Positions 1 to 13,367 of a stretch of 64,000 bases of DNA are shown piece by piece; position 1 is the stretch's first letter, and each line of letters opens with the position of its first letter. Source of the stretch: Byssothecium circinans. Lineage: Eukaryota > Ascomycota > Dothideomycetes > Pleosporales > Massarinaceae. The notes under the pieces were generated by a model. It had not been told where the DNA came from, ran no database searches, and worked only from the letters and a program-made list of their open reading frames with translations. The DNA lies in NCBI GenBank assembly GCA_010015675.1, contig ML977002.1, positions 194,778 through 258,777 on the forward strand. Direction: 5' to 3'. The position numbers and the translations under genes were made by a program.

Positions 1-3000
1 TAACTAAAGAAGCGTTACTATCTAGTAGATTAAGTAGATTATTAAGTTTAATAGTATAGATAATATTATTAAGCTTAAGGCCCCTAAGTATTTCCCTATT
101 ATATAAGCTATAGAATAAGTACTTATTAAAGGTAATATTCTTAGTATAGATAATTACTCCTCTATAGCTAAAGGATGCAGCTCCTAGTAGCTAAATATAA
201 TAAATATTATAAGAATTAAGGCTAATAAAATAGCTAATAAGTACTTAAGAAGAGAGCTTATCTTTATAGTTAATTTTCTTATATAGAGCGTCTACGCAAT
301 AGCTATATATATAAAAGTAAGCTAGTAATAGCTAATAGTCATAGATAGTTTTAAATAGTATTTTCTACCTAAGCGCTTTAGTTAGTATATAGTTAAGTAG
401 ATAAGTAGTATATTAGTAGAACTCTCCTAAGAGATATAGTAAAAGACTAAATATTATATAAAGTAACTAAGCTTATTTAATAAGATTTTAACTTAAGCAT
501 GCTATGTAGTCTAATTTTGCTAGCGTATCTAGAGAGTAGAGTTAAAGCTATATCCCTTCTAACTTAGTATAAAAAACTAGTAAGTTATTAAGAGCTTTAA
601 ATTTATAGCCTTTTTTACTATTAAGATAGAGAAAGATAGGTATAGTATTAAATTAATATTTAATAAGTTAGTTAACTTCTTTAAAGGTAATAAGTAAGCT
701 CTCTTAGTTCTTCTTCTTAATAATAATAATAAAGTTAAACTTTAAGAATATATTATAGGCATAGAAAATATAACGTTTACTAATAAATATAAGGTAGTTA
801 AGTTTAATAATATTAATAGTAATAGCCTTAAATAGTTTAGTAGGAGGCTACTTATATTTAAAGTAATATAATACTTACTTAGTTACTTTATAAGTACTAT
901 ATTAAGGGTAGTCTTTAGTTACTAGTAGTAGGGTTAAAATATAGATCTTTAATAAAGTAGTAGTAAGATACTTAAAAGGCTCTAGTCCTAAGTAACTAAG
1001 TAGTATATAAGCTTTAAGTCCTATAAGCTAATATAGCTTATAAGGAGCTTTAGATTAGTTTTATTAGTTATAACATTTTTAATATTTATATATAACTATA
1101 GTATAGTAGTATAAGCTAGGCGTAGGTTATAATTATGAGTTAGAATAGTTCTAAATAGTACCTAATAATTTAGAACTATTAGTAGTACTAGATAGTTCTA
1201 AACTATACTTAACTATTCTTAATAGTTTAGTAAACTCTTTCTTTTAGCTACTAAGAATATAGTAGCTACTATTTTTAAAGATATTATACTATACTAGATT
1301 ATCTTTATAGTTTAGCTAGTATAAGACTAGTCTTTCTAAGTTAAAGTAAATATTATTATCTAATAGGCATAATAGAGCTACTAATAAGGTTGCATAATTT
1401 AGTACTAAGGTAATATTAAGGAGAGTAAATTTCTAAGAACTTACTAGTATTAAAAGGATAATATAGTATTTACTATAGGCTAGAATAAGAGAGATACTAT
1501 CCTTACTTCTAATAAACTTATTATAGGCTAGACGTTCCTACTTAAACTTTAATAGATTATTATAGATATATATGTTAGAAGTATAGTCTAAAGTCTATAA
1601 ATAAAGTATTAAGAAAGAAGAATCTTTCTATTTCTAAATATTAAAAGTAGTATAGCTAGTTATAATAAGTGTATAGTACTTAGTTTTAGTATCTAAGGCT
1701 TAATTACTTGCATCTAGTATATTAGCTAATTAGTTAGCTAGATAAGATAGATTACGCACTTTAGTTTAGATTAATTTAATAATACTCTAGTACTTATTAG
1801 TATTACTAAAATTAAGCTATTTATTTACTATCTCTTCCTTTTACTTATTAGGGCGCTATTTTTAAGGTTAGGCCTTAGGAATAAGGTAAGGATAGTTCCT
1901 TTAGAACCTTTTATAGGAATTATTATTACTATAAAAGTAAGGCTTACTACTATATTTTTAGTCTTATTTCTTCCTCTTTAATTTATTATTATTTAGTTTA
2001 TTAATAGTATTAGTATTAACTTTTAAGTTAGTATACTTTTAGTTTATAGCTTCTTATTAGTTAGTATTAGTATTATATAGTAACTATTTACTACTATAAG
2101 TAGTTAAAGTAGTATAATAAGTTTAAACTATAAGTATAGCTAGCTACGTGTTTAACTAATTAAATCTAGCTATAAGGGCCTTTATAGTATACTTGTTAGG
2201 AATTACTAGTAGAGCTATAAGAATTTTAACTATTTCTTCTTATTATATCTTATTACTTTCTTTATCTATAATAGTAGGAATTATTATAGTACACGTGTTT
2301 ACTTTAGCTAGTATAGCTTAGTAAGCTATCTTAGCTTTATTAACTTTAAGGATTATATTAGTAGTAAGCGCGTAGTTAATATAAGAGTATACCTTAAAAA
2401 GATTATATTAGGGTTAAAAGCTATTAACTTCTAGTAGCTTAAGTTCCTTTACTTTATTTAGTATAAGTTAGAATTTATATAACTAGTCCTTAAAAGCTTC
2501 TTACCCTACTATTTTCTTCTTATAGTTATTATATTTATTACACGCTTTATTAACTTTAACTACTTAGGTTTAATTAAATATAGTATAGAGGATTTTAAGC
2601 TTCTTAGTAACTTTAGGATAGTTAATAAGTTATCTATATAGTATAGTTTTAATTATATTAAGTATATAGTTACCTAAGTTTAATAGTAGTTTATCCTTAA
2701 TAGTATATTCCTTATAATATTGCTTCTAAATAATAACGCGTGTATTAGATTTATTACCTATTAGCTATAGTAGTAGTTTAAGCGAGGGCTTATTAGTAGC
2801 CTTTAGATTAAAGTATTACTATAGATTAGTAGTAATAGCTTTACCTTTAAATATAGTAAACTAAGTATCCTAGTTCTTTAGACTACTAAGAATAGTATTA
2901 GACGCTATAGTAGTAGCTATAGTAATTACGCGTAGAGGTATTATTATAAGCTACTTAATTATAAGTAACACTAAAGTAGGTAGAAGGTATATAACAAAGT

Positions 3001-3070
3001 ATTAGTAGATTAGTATAAATAGGGGTAGTATAGCTACTTATTTATATATAATAATAAAGTAGATAGAGTT

Positions 3071-3086
3071 AGGCTAGGCTTATAAC
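3071..3086 (-). other. Primer-binding site, initiator tRNA-Met half type
   Basis: On the minus strand the bases next to the LTR read GTTATAAGCCTAGCC. Undoing two transitions gives the GTTATGAGCCC core, the complement of the GGGCTCATAAC anticodon region of initiator tRNA-Met. This primer type is known from Copia elements. Confidence 0.6.
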
Positions 3087-3243
3087 TATTAGATAGTAGA
3101 AACTTAAGAGTATATAATAAGAAAGTAATAAATTATATATTAAGTAGTAAAGCTTAGGAGAGGTAACTATATAAGTAGGAGCTAATATTAGGCTAGAACA
3201 GTACTAAACTATCTAGAATAGTTAAGTACTATTTAGTCTAACA
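3087..3243 (-). repeat. RIP-mutated Copia-type LTR
   Basis: It aligns over its whole length with the solo LTR at 25491-25648, and the visible differences are mostly C-to-T or G-to-A. The terminal TGTTGGAC/GTCCAACA pair is degraded to TATTAGAT and GTCTAACA. Confidence 0.75.
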
Positions 3244-6200
3244 TATCTAAATCTTATTAAAGGTAGTAAAGATATTAAACTTAGTAAAATACTTAGCCTT
3301 ATTAGGGTACGCTAATAGTTTGCTAATCTAAGGTAGTAGATAGATGTTCTTTTAGGTAAAAGAGTTTAGCTTTATAAAGTTAATATAAACCTAAAGCTTA
3401 CTATTAGCCTTTTAAATACAAAGTATTAGGGATATAAAAAGGCTATAGCTCTATTTAATTAGACTATATATTAGCTACTTCTAAATAAACTCTTTTATAG
3501 CCTTTAGTTCCTTTAAGTTCTACTTATAAAAAGGACTATAGCTCTTTAGAAGTAGTTTAGTTAGAATAATCTTATAGTTATATAATTAATATAGTAGTAG
3601 TTAGAGTAAAGCTTCTTAATTAAATATATCTTAGTAATCTTAGTACTTAGAGGGTATTTATTAGTATACTAAAGCTACGTTAACTAAGTTATCTTTTACT
3701 AACTTAAATTTTAAAATAATATAGTTGATTTTATAAATAGAGGTAGTAAAAAACTTATTTTTATGCTATTTTATAGTATAGTAAAAAGCGTTAGCTAAGA
3801 TTATTATAATTTAAAGTGTTAAGTTAAAACTAAAGTTTAATATAAGAATAGTTAAGCTATAGAGGCTCCTTAAAGGTAGTACTTAAGCCTTTAGTAAGTA
3901 AAAACCTTAAAAGTAATAAAAGTTTACTCTAAGGCTTTAGTAATACCTTAAGTTTATTTCTTCCTAGAGTTAGTTCTAATAGTTAATATCTTTAGTTACT
4001 TCTAAATTCTAAGTAGGGTAATATAGTAATCTTATAAGTAGTAGTTATACTTTATATATTAGTAGAAAACTTATAGGCTAAATAATCTAATTATATTCTA
4101 TATTAAGTCTAAGTTTAAATTATTTTGTCTATTTTAGACTAATTATATAATCTTGTAAACCTAAATCTAAAATAATAAAAAGATAGTTCTAAATTATACG
4201 TTTATCTAGATGTAGGTATAGGTAGAGATAATAAGTAACTAAGGATTTAACTAAATCTTAGAAACTTTAAATATATATTATATAAGGGAGCTCTTAGACT
4301 AGTATCTAAAGTAAATATATAATAGAAAATATAATAAAAGAATTTAGAAAAAGAAAACCTTATACGCTAGTATCTATAAGAGAATATATATAGATTCTAA
4401 AACTATTTAAGGAGAGTATAGAGAGTATTTAGAAATAATTTCCCCTAAATAAGTTTAATAAATCTATACTAGATAGGTTATAGCTTATTATACCTAAGAC
4501 TAAGTCTTTTCTTAGGCTTATCTATTTCCCCCCTAGTTTAGGTCTATTTTAATAAAGTTAATAGTATTCTTATAGTAGTTAGGCATATCTTCTTCTTTAT
4601 CTATATTAATTTAATAAATATATAGATTTAGATAGTTTTTAGTAAAATATCTAGGCCTACTATAGTTATAGTAGGTAGAGTTACTAGTTAAAGTAGTTTT
4701 TAGTACTTTACTAACTCTATACTAGAGAAAGAGGGTAGTATATACTAGTATACTTTAGTACTAATTTATATTTCTTAGCTTATAGAAAGTTCTAGAGAAG
4801 GTCTATAGCTAGTTAGTTAGCTTAAGATATTTAGACTAATTAATATAAGTTTAAATACTAGACTATTTTAGTTTCTCTATAGTAATAGTAATAGGAGCGT
4901 TTTAGCGTTCTATATTATATATAGTAAGATAGCTAACTATCTTTTTAAATAAATTATCCTAAAGACTCTTAAAACTAAAGTTAGGTACTTAAAGTAAGAG
5001 TATAATTTTCTCCTAAAAGTAGAAAAACTATTCCTTATAGCTTACCTTACCCTTAATTATAGTAGATAAGAATTAGGCCGTAAATATAGAGAAGGTTTCT
5101 CTATATTCTATTTATAGTTTATAAAAGGTAGTTTAATTTTCTACTTATTTATTTCCTAAAATAAAATAGGACTTTAGGAGTTTAATTATAGCTTTAGCGT
5201 CTTTAAACTATTCCTTAGGTATATTAGTAAGGTATTAGGGTTTAAAATATTTATAAGCTAGACCTTTAGTATAACCTTAGACTTTAGCTTTATAAGCACG
5301 CTTACTTAGATAGTAGTCTAAATTAATATTAAGTTAATCTAGTATTAAGGCTTACTATTATCTAAATATAAGATTAGTGCTATTACTTAGCAGGTTAATT
5401 TTAGGTATCTACTTAGAGAGCTTTATCTTATACTAAGTTAATAAAGATTTAGATGAGTATTAGCTTTAATAAGGTTTGTATTTAATAGTTAGTATAGGAA
5501 CTTATAGTACTAGTATAGTAGCTTCTAGTTCTACTACTTATATATAAAGGTATTAAAGTTCTTCTAATTTAGAATTAGTTAGGGTATAGGGAGGCTTATT
5601 TAGTATAGATAGTCCTATAGTAATAGATTCTAGTTAGATATCCTTAAGAGGTTTAATTAGTAACTCTTTAGAACTTAGATACTTATTAATATTCTTACTC
5701 TAGGTAGTTAATTAAGTAACTTTACCCTTCTTTAGGGGTAGTAGTTATAAGGTAAATAATAATAGTTAATTTAATTCTACTAGATTCTTAGTAGTCTTTA
5801 TATTTTTACCTTAGTATAATCCTACGTAGCTTATCTAAAGGTAATCTAATTTAGTAGAAAGAGAGAAGTTTTAAACTTAAAACTTTTAGTTATTAAAAGG
5901 TCTCTAGTATCTTAACTTTACTATAAGTCTTAATATCTATAGTAATATTAGTTAGAAATAGTTCTAAACTATTAATAAAAGTTAGATTTAATTATATAAT
6001 AAATAAAGATATAATATTATAATAGGCTATTACTAGTAAAGTAAGAGTTTTAATTATAATATAATAACGCTAACTAACACTAGCTTTAGTATAGCTTAGG
6101 GTTAGATCTAAATAATTATAAAAGTATAAAAGGTCTAATTAATAAACTAGGAAGAAGGGTTAATTAATAAGTCTTTTATAAAAGGATAATTAAAACTATA

Positions 6201-6387
6201 AAACTATCTAAGAACTAAAAGAGCTTATATACTATCTAGAGTTAGGGGCAATCTAGTATTAAGTAGATAAGGCTAAGGATTTAAGGGTATCTAAACTCTA
6301 TTCTAAAAGATATTAGGCTAATAGTTTTAGAGATATGCTATTAGAAAGAAGCAGAGCGGCTTTAGATATAAATTAAGGAAGAGTATA

Positions 6388-9300
6388 ACGTAAAGCACTA
6401 CTAAACCGCACATACCACTAAACCGCGCAGAATTCCTTAGCAACACTAACTTACTTAACTTTATCGCTATTATCGTCCGCATTACTACTTAGTATAATAA
6501 ACTAAGTACTAGCCTCTAACTTAGAAGAACCCTCTTTATCTACTTAACGCGTTCTCGCGTTATACCTAGCCTTACCATAGTTACTATAGTGGTGAATACC
6601 TAGTTATTACACTTCGCGTTCACCTTTTACCCTTACCCTCTTATAGTTCTAAATAGTTTTTAATAGTTTAGAACTATTCTAGTCTACTATAGGACTATAC
6701 TCTATAGTGCCACCCTTCTAAATATACTTACGCTTGCGTGGTTTTTACTTAGTTACTACTGTAAGTTACTTTTTAAGCTCTTTAATACGCGCCTTTATAA
6801 GCACGCTGCCTTGCAGTACTAACTTAGTGCCTTTGATAAGCTGCGAAAGCCTACTACGCGCTATTTATAGTAACTAAGTAATAGAATCTTATATAAGCCT
6901 TAACTATAAGCTAAATTTATGTGTATTACTTAGAGTTCTTAATTACTACGGCGTCTCTAGTAGTAGGGGTCCTAGTAGGGTACGTATACGCATATTAAAG
7001 TAATTAAGTACTACCTACGCGTTTAGAGGGACTAGCCCTGTTACCTTAAAGGCCTTTTAACAGTTCTTAACTATAAATACAGTTAAAAACGCGTCTTTAA
7101 AGGCTAGTAGGAACGCTTCCTTATTAACGTGAAAGACGTATTAGCGCGCTAAGTTCTAAATAGTCTTAGAGTACTTGCGCTTAAGCGGCGAGAATAATAC
7201 TACATTAAGCGGCTGAAGGATGTGTGATGAGTGCGCTAGCATATAAAGTGTAATAATTTTATTATCCTTGCAATAATCCTTGAAATCCTAATTTAGATGG
7301 CTTTCGTAGCTATCTAAAATTAGTAACTAGTATACACCTACTACTATATTCTTTATATACTTATTAAAGTGCTTTAACTACGCGAGACTAAGCTTATTAG
7401 TCATCTATCTATTCTCTAAGACTAAGAGCTTCTAATTGCGTAGTATATTAGCTTCCTAGTACTATAAAGAGATGTAGACGCATCCTTTATATATAATAAA
7501 TAGTAAGGTGTATTTACTATTTAAACGTATACTCTAGATTTCTATTACCTACTCTTTATTATCTAGTTAAATAATAGTAGGCCTTGCTTACCTCTCTAAG
7601 CTAGTAACTACTTTTATAGAGCTAATAATGCCTATCTAAAAGCTAGTCTTATTAAAGTTATGCATATCATTATTATGTATGCTATACTTAATCTTAGTAT
7701 CCTTTATAAGCTTAAACTACCTACTAACTACCTTAGGATCTTCCTATAGAGCCCTCTAACAGTCCTTCGCATAGTTCTAGATAGTTTATAACTGTTCTAA
7801 ATAGTTTATAAACTATTCTACCTAGTTCTTACCGACCCTCTTTTTACCCTACTTAGCTAGTAGTTTATTCGCTATATCTAACACTTCGCCTAGCGTAGGC
7901 GCGAATCCTCGCGAATTAAAGTTAAGGATGTATTTAATAATTATCTTATAACGTATTCTACCATTAAACTGCCTACACTATCAAACTACTCATGATTCCT
8001 TAGCAACACTAACTTACTTAACTGCATCATCATTATCGTCCGCATTGCTATCTGAAAATATATACTAAGTACTAGCCTCTGACTTAGAAGAACCCTCTTT
8101 ATTAGCTTAATAAGTTCTCACGTTATGCCTAGTCTTACCGCAGTTGCCATAGCACTAAACACCTAGTTATCATGATTATCACACCTTACTCTTACCCTCT
8201 ACCCTTGCCCTTTTATAGTTCTAAACTATTCCTAATAGTTTAGAACTATTCTAGTCTACTATAGGACTATACTCTATAGTACTACCCTTCTAAATATACT
8301 TACGCTTGCGTATTTTACGCTTAGTTATTACCTTAAGTTACTTTTTAAGGTCTTTAATGCATGACTTTATAAGCGCAGTACTATGTAGCATTAACTTAGT
8401 ACCTTTAATAAGCTATGAAAGCCCACCCTACACTGTCTATAGTAATTAAGTAATAGAATTACGTATAAACTTTAACTAAGAGCTAAATTTGCGTGTATTA
8501 CTTAGAGTCCTTAATAGCTATAGCGTCTCTAGTAGTAGGGGTCCTAGTAGGGTATATATACGCACATTAAGATAATCTAGCACTACCTGCGCGTTTAGAG
8601 GGACTAGCCCTATTGCCTTAAAGGCCTTTTAACAGTTCTAAACTATAAATACGCTTAAAAACGCGTCTTTAAAGGCTAGTAGGAACGCTTCCTTATTAAT
8701 GTAAAAGACGCGCTGTTACACTAAGCCCTAAATAATCTTAGAGTACTTGCGCTTAAGTGGTGAGAAACACACTACATTAAGTGGCTAGAGGATGTATGAT
8801 AAGTATGGTAGTATATAGAGTGTAAGGATCTTATTATCTTAATAATAATCCTTAAAATCTTAATTTAGGTGGCTTTTATGGCCATCTAAAATTAGTAACT
8901 AATAGACGCTAATAGTTCTTACCTTTATATGCGCGTTAAAGTGCTTTAACTACGTAAGACTAAGCTTATTAGTTATCTATCTATTCTCTAAGACTAAGAG
9001 CTTCTAATTACGTGGTATATTAGCTTCCTAGTACTATAAAGAGATGTAGACGCGTCCTTTGTATATAATAAATAGTAGGGTAAATGTACTATTTAAATAT
9101 ATACTCTAGATATCTATTACCTACTCTTTATTACCTGGCTAAACCGTTATAGGCCTTGCTTACTTCTCTAAGTTAGTAACTATTTTTATAGAGCTAATAA
9201 CACCTATCTAAAAGCTAGTTTTATTAAAGTTATGTATATCATTATTATGTACGCCGTACTTTGCTTTAGTGTCCTATATAAGCTTAAACTACGCGCTAAC

Positions 9301-10117
9301 TACCTTAGGATCTTCCTATTTTGCCTTCTAATAGTCCTTTAAATAGTTCTAAACTATTTATAACTATTCTAAATAGTTTATAAACTATGCTACCTAGTTA
9401 ATGCCTACGTTCTTACTACCCCGCTCGCGCAATAGTTTATTCGCTATATCTGATACTTCGCCCAACGTAGGCGCGAATCCTCGCGAATCAAGGTTAAGAA
9501 TGTATTAGATAAGTATCTCCTGCTTAGTCAAGGACAGTTTTAAATGGTTTAGTACTATTTCTAGTTAAAAAGGTATTCCTCTAGCGCGTTTAGTGAGGAC
9601 ACGAGGCTTGACATTAAAGGCTGTAGCAGCGCTTTAATAGCTTTTAAATTAGCCTCTATTATATACGTTAAGGGCAAGCTATAGTCTGCCTTCGTGTTGC
9701 AGTCGTTTAGACCTTTATTGTTAAGGCATTTTCGCGTTAAAGATAGAGTTAGTGTTACCAAGGAATCGTAAGCGGTTCAATAGTGTAGGCGGTTCAATAG
9801 TATAGGCAGTTTAATAGTAGAATATATTACTTAGTTAAGGATAGTTTTAAATAGTTTAGAACTATTTCTACTTAAAAAGATATTCTATTAGCGCGTTCGT
9901 TAAGGACTTAGTCCTTAACGTTAAAGGCTTTAATAGCGCGTTAGAGGCTTAGAAATTAGCCTCTATTATATATAGTAAGGGTAAGCTAAAGTCTACCTTC
10001 ATGTTAGAGTGCTTTAGACTAACGTTATTATAGCATTTTTACGTTAAAGATGGTGATAGTATTGCTAAGGAATTCTACGTAGTTTAGTAGTGTGCGTGGT
10101 TTAGTAGTGCTTTATAT
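6388..10117 (-). mobile_element. Fot1/pogo transposon A, split by Fot1-B
   Basis: The terminal inverted repeat starts ACGTAAAGCACTACTAAACC at 6388 and returns on the other strand ending at 10117; TA flanks both sides. The transposase lies on the minus strand as two pieces, 6388-7950 and 9828-10117. The C-terminal piece matches the other copies, including the CENP-B/DDE_1-type catalytic region. Frames are destroyed by TAG/TAA. Nearby Fot1-B and -C have different outermost bases (ACGTATTCTAC), so A belongs to a separate subfamily, with G and D. Confidence 0.8.
7951..9827 (-). mobile_element. Fot1/pogo transposon B (1877 bp) inserted in Fot1-A
   Basis: The ends are ACGTATTCTACCATT (7951) and its degraded complement at 9817-9827, flanked by TA. 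The minus strand holds a broken Fot1-family transposase. Only the first 66 codons stay open (9561-9761), almost the same peptide as in Fot1-C. Skipping B rejoins Fot1-A smoothly around 7950/9828, which proves the nesting order. Confidence 0.85.
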
Positions 10118-10138
10118 TATAGCAAGAACTATTATATA

Positions 10139-10382
10139 TCCTATCTCCCTTACTTAAGCTATTTTATAGCTTATATAGTAAACCTATTAAAAATAGAAAT
10201 CCTACCTACTCTTTTCTTAGTAATTTAGAATAGATATATATAATTTACTTATACTTATTTATAGCCTAGTAGTAATCCTTACTAAGCTATTTAATATTTA
10301 GATAGGCTTTATAGGGATATTCTTATTACTACCTAATACTTACTAAATACCTTAGCTATCTCTATATATAAAACTACCTTTA
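10139..10382. other. RIP-mutated AT-rich spacer, no gene
   Basis: TpA-rich sequence between the end of the gypsy-1 LTR and Fot1-C. No frame, repeat end or motif could be assigned. Confidence 0.5.
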
Positions 10383-12242
10383 ACGTATTCTACTATTAAA
10401 CCGCCCATACTATTAAACTACTCATGATTCCTTGGCAACACCAACTTCATCTTTAACGCGAAAATGCCTTAACAACAAAGGTCTGAACGACTACAATACG
10501 AAGGCAGACTATAGCTTGCCCTTAACGCATATAATAGAGGCTAATTTGAAAGCTATTAAAGTGCTGCTGCAGCCTTTAACGTTAAGCCTCGTGTCTTTAC
10601 TAAACGTACTAGAGGAATACCTTTTTAACTAGAAACAGTACTAAACTGTTCAAAACTATCCCTAACTAAGTAGGAGACACTTATCTGATACATCCTTAAC
10701 CTTAATTTGTGAGGATTCGCGCCTACGTTAGGTGAAGTATCAGATATAGCGAATAAACTATTACGTAAGTAGGGTAGTAAGAACGTAGGCATTAACTAGG
10801 TAACATAGTTTATAAACTATTTAGAATAGTTATAAATAGTTTAGAACTATTTAAAGGACTGTTAGAGGGTAAAACAGGAAGATCCTAAGGTAGTTAGTGC
10901 ATAGTTTAAGCTTATATAGGACACTAAAGTAAAGTACGGCGTATATAATAATAATATACATAACTTTAATAAAACTAGCTTTTAAATGGGTGTTATTAGC
11001 TCTATAAAAGTGGTTACTAGCTTAGAGAAGTAAGTAAGGCCTACAACGGTTTAGCTAGGTAATAAAGAGTAGGTGACGGATATCTAGAGTATATATTTAA
11101 ATAGTATATTCACCCTACTATTTATTATATATAAAGGACGCGTCTATATCTCTTTATAGTACTAGGAAGCTAATATACTACGTAATTAGAAGCTCTTAGT
11201 CTTAGAGAATAAATAGACGACTAATAAGCTTAGTCTTACGTAGTTGAAGCACTTTAACGCGTATATAAAGGTAAGAACTGTTAGCGTCTATTAGTTGCTG
11301 ATTTTAGATAGCTATAAAAGCTACCTAAATTAAGATTTTAAGGATTATTATTAAGATAATAAGATCCTTACGCTTTGTATGCTACCGCACTTATTACACA
11401 TCCTCTAGCCACTTAATGTGGTGTTATTGTCGCCACTTAAGCGTAAGTACTTTAAGATTATTTAGGGCTTAGCGCAATAGCGCGTCTTTTACATTAATAA
11501 GGAAGCGTTCCTACTAGCCTTTAAAGACGCGTTTTTAAGCGTATTTATGGTTTAGAACTATTGAAAGGCCTTTAAGGCAATAGGGCTAGTCCCTCTAAAC
11601 GCGCAGGTAGTGCTTAATCACCTTAATATATATATACGCACCCTACTAGGACCCCTACCACTAAAGACGCTATGGCTATTAAGGACTCTAAGTAATACAC
11701 GTAAATTTAGCTCTTAGTTAAAGTTTATACGTGATTCTATTACTTAATTACTACAGATGGCGCAGGGTAGGCTTTCGCAGCTTATTAAAGGTGCTAAGTT
11801 AGTGCTACATAGTACTACGCTTATAAAGTCGCGTATTAAAGACCTTAAAAAGCAACTTAAGATAATAACTAAGCGTAAAACACGTAAGTGTAAGTATATT
11901 TAGAAGGGTGGTACTATAGAGTATAGTCCTACAATAGACTAGAATAGTTCTAAACTATTAAGAATAGTTTAGAACTATAAAAGGGTAAGGGTAGAGGGTA
12001 AGGGTGAGGTGCGATAACTATAATAACTAGGTGTTTAGCGCTGTGGTAACTGCAGTAAGACTAGGCATAACGTGAGAACTTATTAAGCTAATAAAGAGGG
12101 TTCTTCTAAGTCAGAGGCTAGTACTTAGTATATATTTTCAGATAGTGATGCGGACGATAATGATGATGCAGTTAAGTAAGTTAGTGTTGCCAAGGAATCG
12201 TAAGCGGTTTAATAGTGTGGGCGGTTTAATAGTAGAATATAT
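10383..12242 (+). mobile_element. Fot1/pogo transposon C (1860 bp), least damaged left-block copy
   Basis: Inverted ends ACGTATTCTACTATT and the complement, flanked by TA. On the plus strand the transposase starts with an open 66-codon segment at 10432. At about 10986 comes a GVISSIKVVTS-like motif, close to a hallmark of fungal Fot1 DDE_1 transposases. At 11300-11420 comes the LILDS/PH..HIL.PL region, the second-aspartate block of the DDE domain. Many internal TAG/TAA codons sit at former Trp/Gln positions, so the protein is dead. Full families of this type carry a CENP-B-like HTH domain, then the DDE domain. Known Fot1 elements are also near 1.9 kb and duplicate TA. Confidence 0.85.
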
Positions 12243-12244
12243 TA

Positions 12245-13161
12245 TACCCTTTATTTCTTTATTTCTTTTATACTCTACTTACTCTAACACGCTTAAGCAA
12301 GCTTTGCAATAGCTAATTATAATTAACTATAGGCTTACTTAAGGGGAGATCTATGTAATGTATAGACTAGGTTAACTACCTATACCTTTACTTTAAAATC
12401 TCTTAACCTATATATACTATATAGTTAACTATAGTAGCTTATTTAAATCCTAATAAGCTCTATAATTACTATAAATAAGCTAGAATTAAGAGAAATAGGT
12501 TAATTATAGGAAATTAGCTATTAAACTAATAAAAGCGCTAAACTAAGAATATAGCTATAAATAAGCTACTAAATAGTACTAAGAATGCTACCTAGCTTTT
12601 TAGCTAGCTTATTAATATAGCTAACTTCTTCCTAGATAGCCTACGCCTGTACTAGCACGTAATAGCCTATATTAATAGGAGTGCTAAATAGAAGGCTAAG
12701 TAGTATACTTATACTATTACTATAAAAGATAATAATAGAACCTCTATTCTCTAGAATAATAGCAAGCTATTAAAGAAGAAAGTACTTATAAGAGCTATAG
12801 AAAACTAGAAGGACTTTAACTATACTTCTTACTTCTTAGTCTATAATACTAAGAAGAAGAACCTCTAAGTTACCTTATTTAGCTATATAGTTGCCTCTAT
12901 ATTAGCCCTAGCAGGCTATACTAACTACTTTATATTTAATAAAGCATCTAATCTCTATACCTAGGCTAGTGTTATTATAAAGCGCTAATATAGAGGTAGG
13001 GTTCTTTATAGATATAACTCTAATATTTATAACTATCTACTATTTAAACTATTAACTAATAGGGCCTATTATATAAAAAGCTATAAAACTATACTAAATA
13101 CTTTTTAATATAAGTTTATACTTAGGTAGTTTTATAAAACACTTAATCTATAATATATACT
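12245..13161 (+). other. Unassigned RIP-mutated sequence with a coding-like plus frame
   Basis: No transposon ends are visible. A plus-strand frame at about 12760-13160 has protein-like composition between TAG/TAA stops. It is interrupted by Fot1-E and may resume after 17742. I do not recognise the family. Confidence 0.35.
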
Positions 13162-13367
13162 TAATATAAAGTACTACTAAGATAGCTATACTACTAAGCT
13201 AGCTACTTTTCTTTAGTAATACTAACTTACTTAACTTTATTATTATTATTATTATTAATATTACTATCTAAAAATATATACTAAGTACTAGTATCTAACT
13301 TAGAAGAACCCTCTTTATTAGCTTAATAAGTTTTTATATTATACTTAGCCTTCTTATAGTTACTATA

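Larger units (their letters stand above)
1..3243 (-). mobile_element. RIP-degraded Copia-like LTR retrotransposon, 5' part, truncated by window edge
   Basis: The right edge is a 157-bp LTR (3087-3243) related to the clean solo LTR at 25491. Read on the minus strand, the LTR is followed directly by a primer-binding site that fits a half-molecule of initiator tRNA-Met, a known Copia trait, so the element runs leftward and its 5' end is at 3243. No target-site duplication flanks this LTR, as expected when the partner LTR lies outside the window. Right of 3243 a Ty3/gypsy reverse transcriptase relic is abruptly cut, so this element inserted into it. The body is very TpA-rich with stops in all frames; I could not identify Gag or Pol domains with confidence. 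Internal words like those in the LTR occur at 1141-1236. Confidence 0.6.
3244..10138 (-). mobile_element. Ty3/gypsy element 1 (5' half), RIP-degraded and split by nested Fot1 copies
   Basis: The minus strand keeps a recognisable reverse-transcriptase N-terminal segment at about 3244-3700, ending in a stretch resembling the LPxIDxLL...AKYFTKxDI motif of gypsy RT, cut at 3243 by the Copia-like element. Gag-like sequence is visible on the minus strand at about 4850-5900 (FKDA...LLESYF-like and ETFSIFxARF-like stretches). The 5' LTR is 6060-6387 plus 10120-10138 and matches the 348-bp LTR at 22102-22449. All frames are broken. It is the same family as element 2. The 3' half is not in the window. 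Confidence 0.65.
6060..10138 (-). repeat. 5' LTR of gypsy element 1, split by Fot1-A
   Basis: The two pieces 6060-6387 and 10120-10138 join to about 347 bp and align with the LTR at 22102-22449. The 3.7 kb between them is Fot1-A, flanked by duplicated TA. Confidence 0.75.

Noticed and set aside
9561..9761. Free-standing 66-residue protein
   Set aside because: It is the surviving start of the Fot1-B transposase; the same holds for 10432-10632 in Fot1-C.
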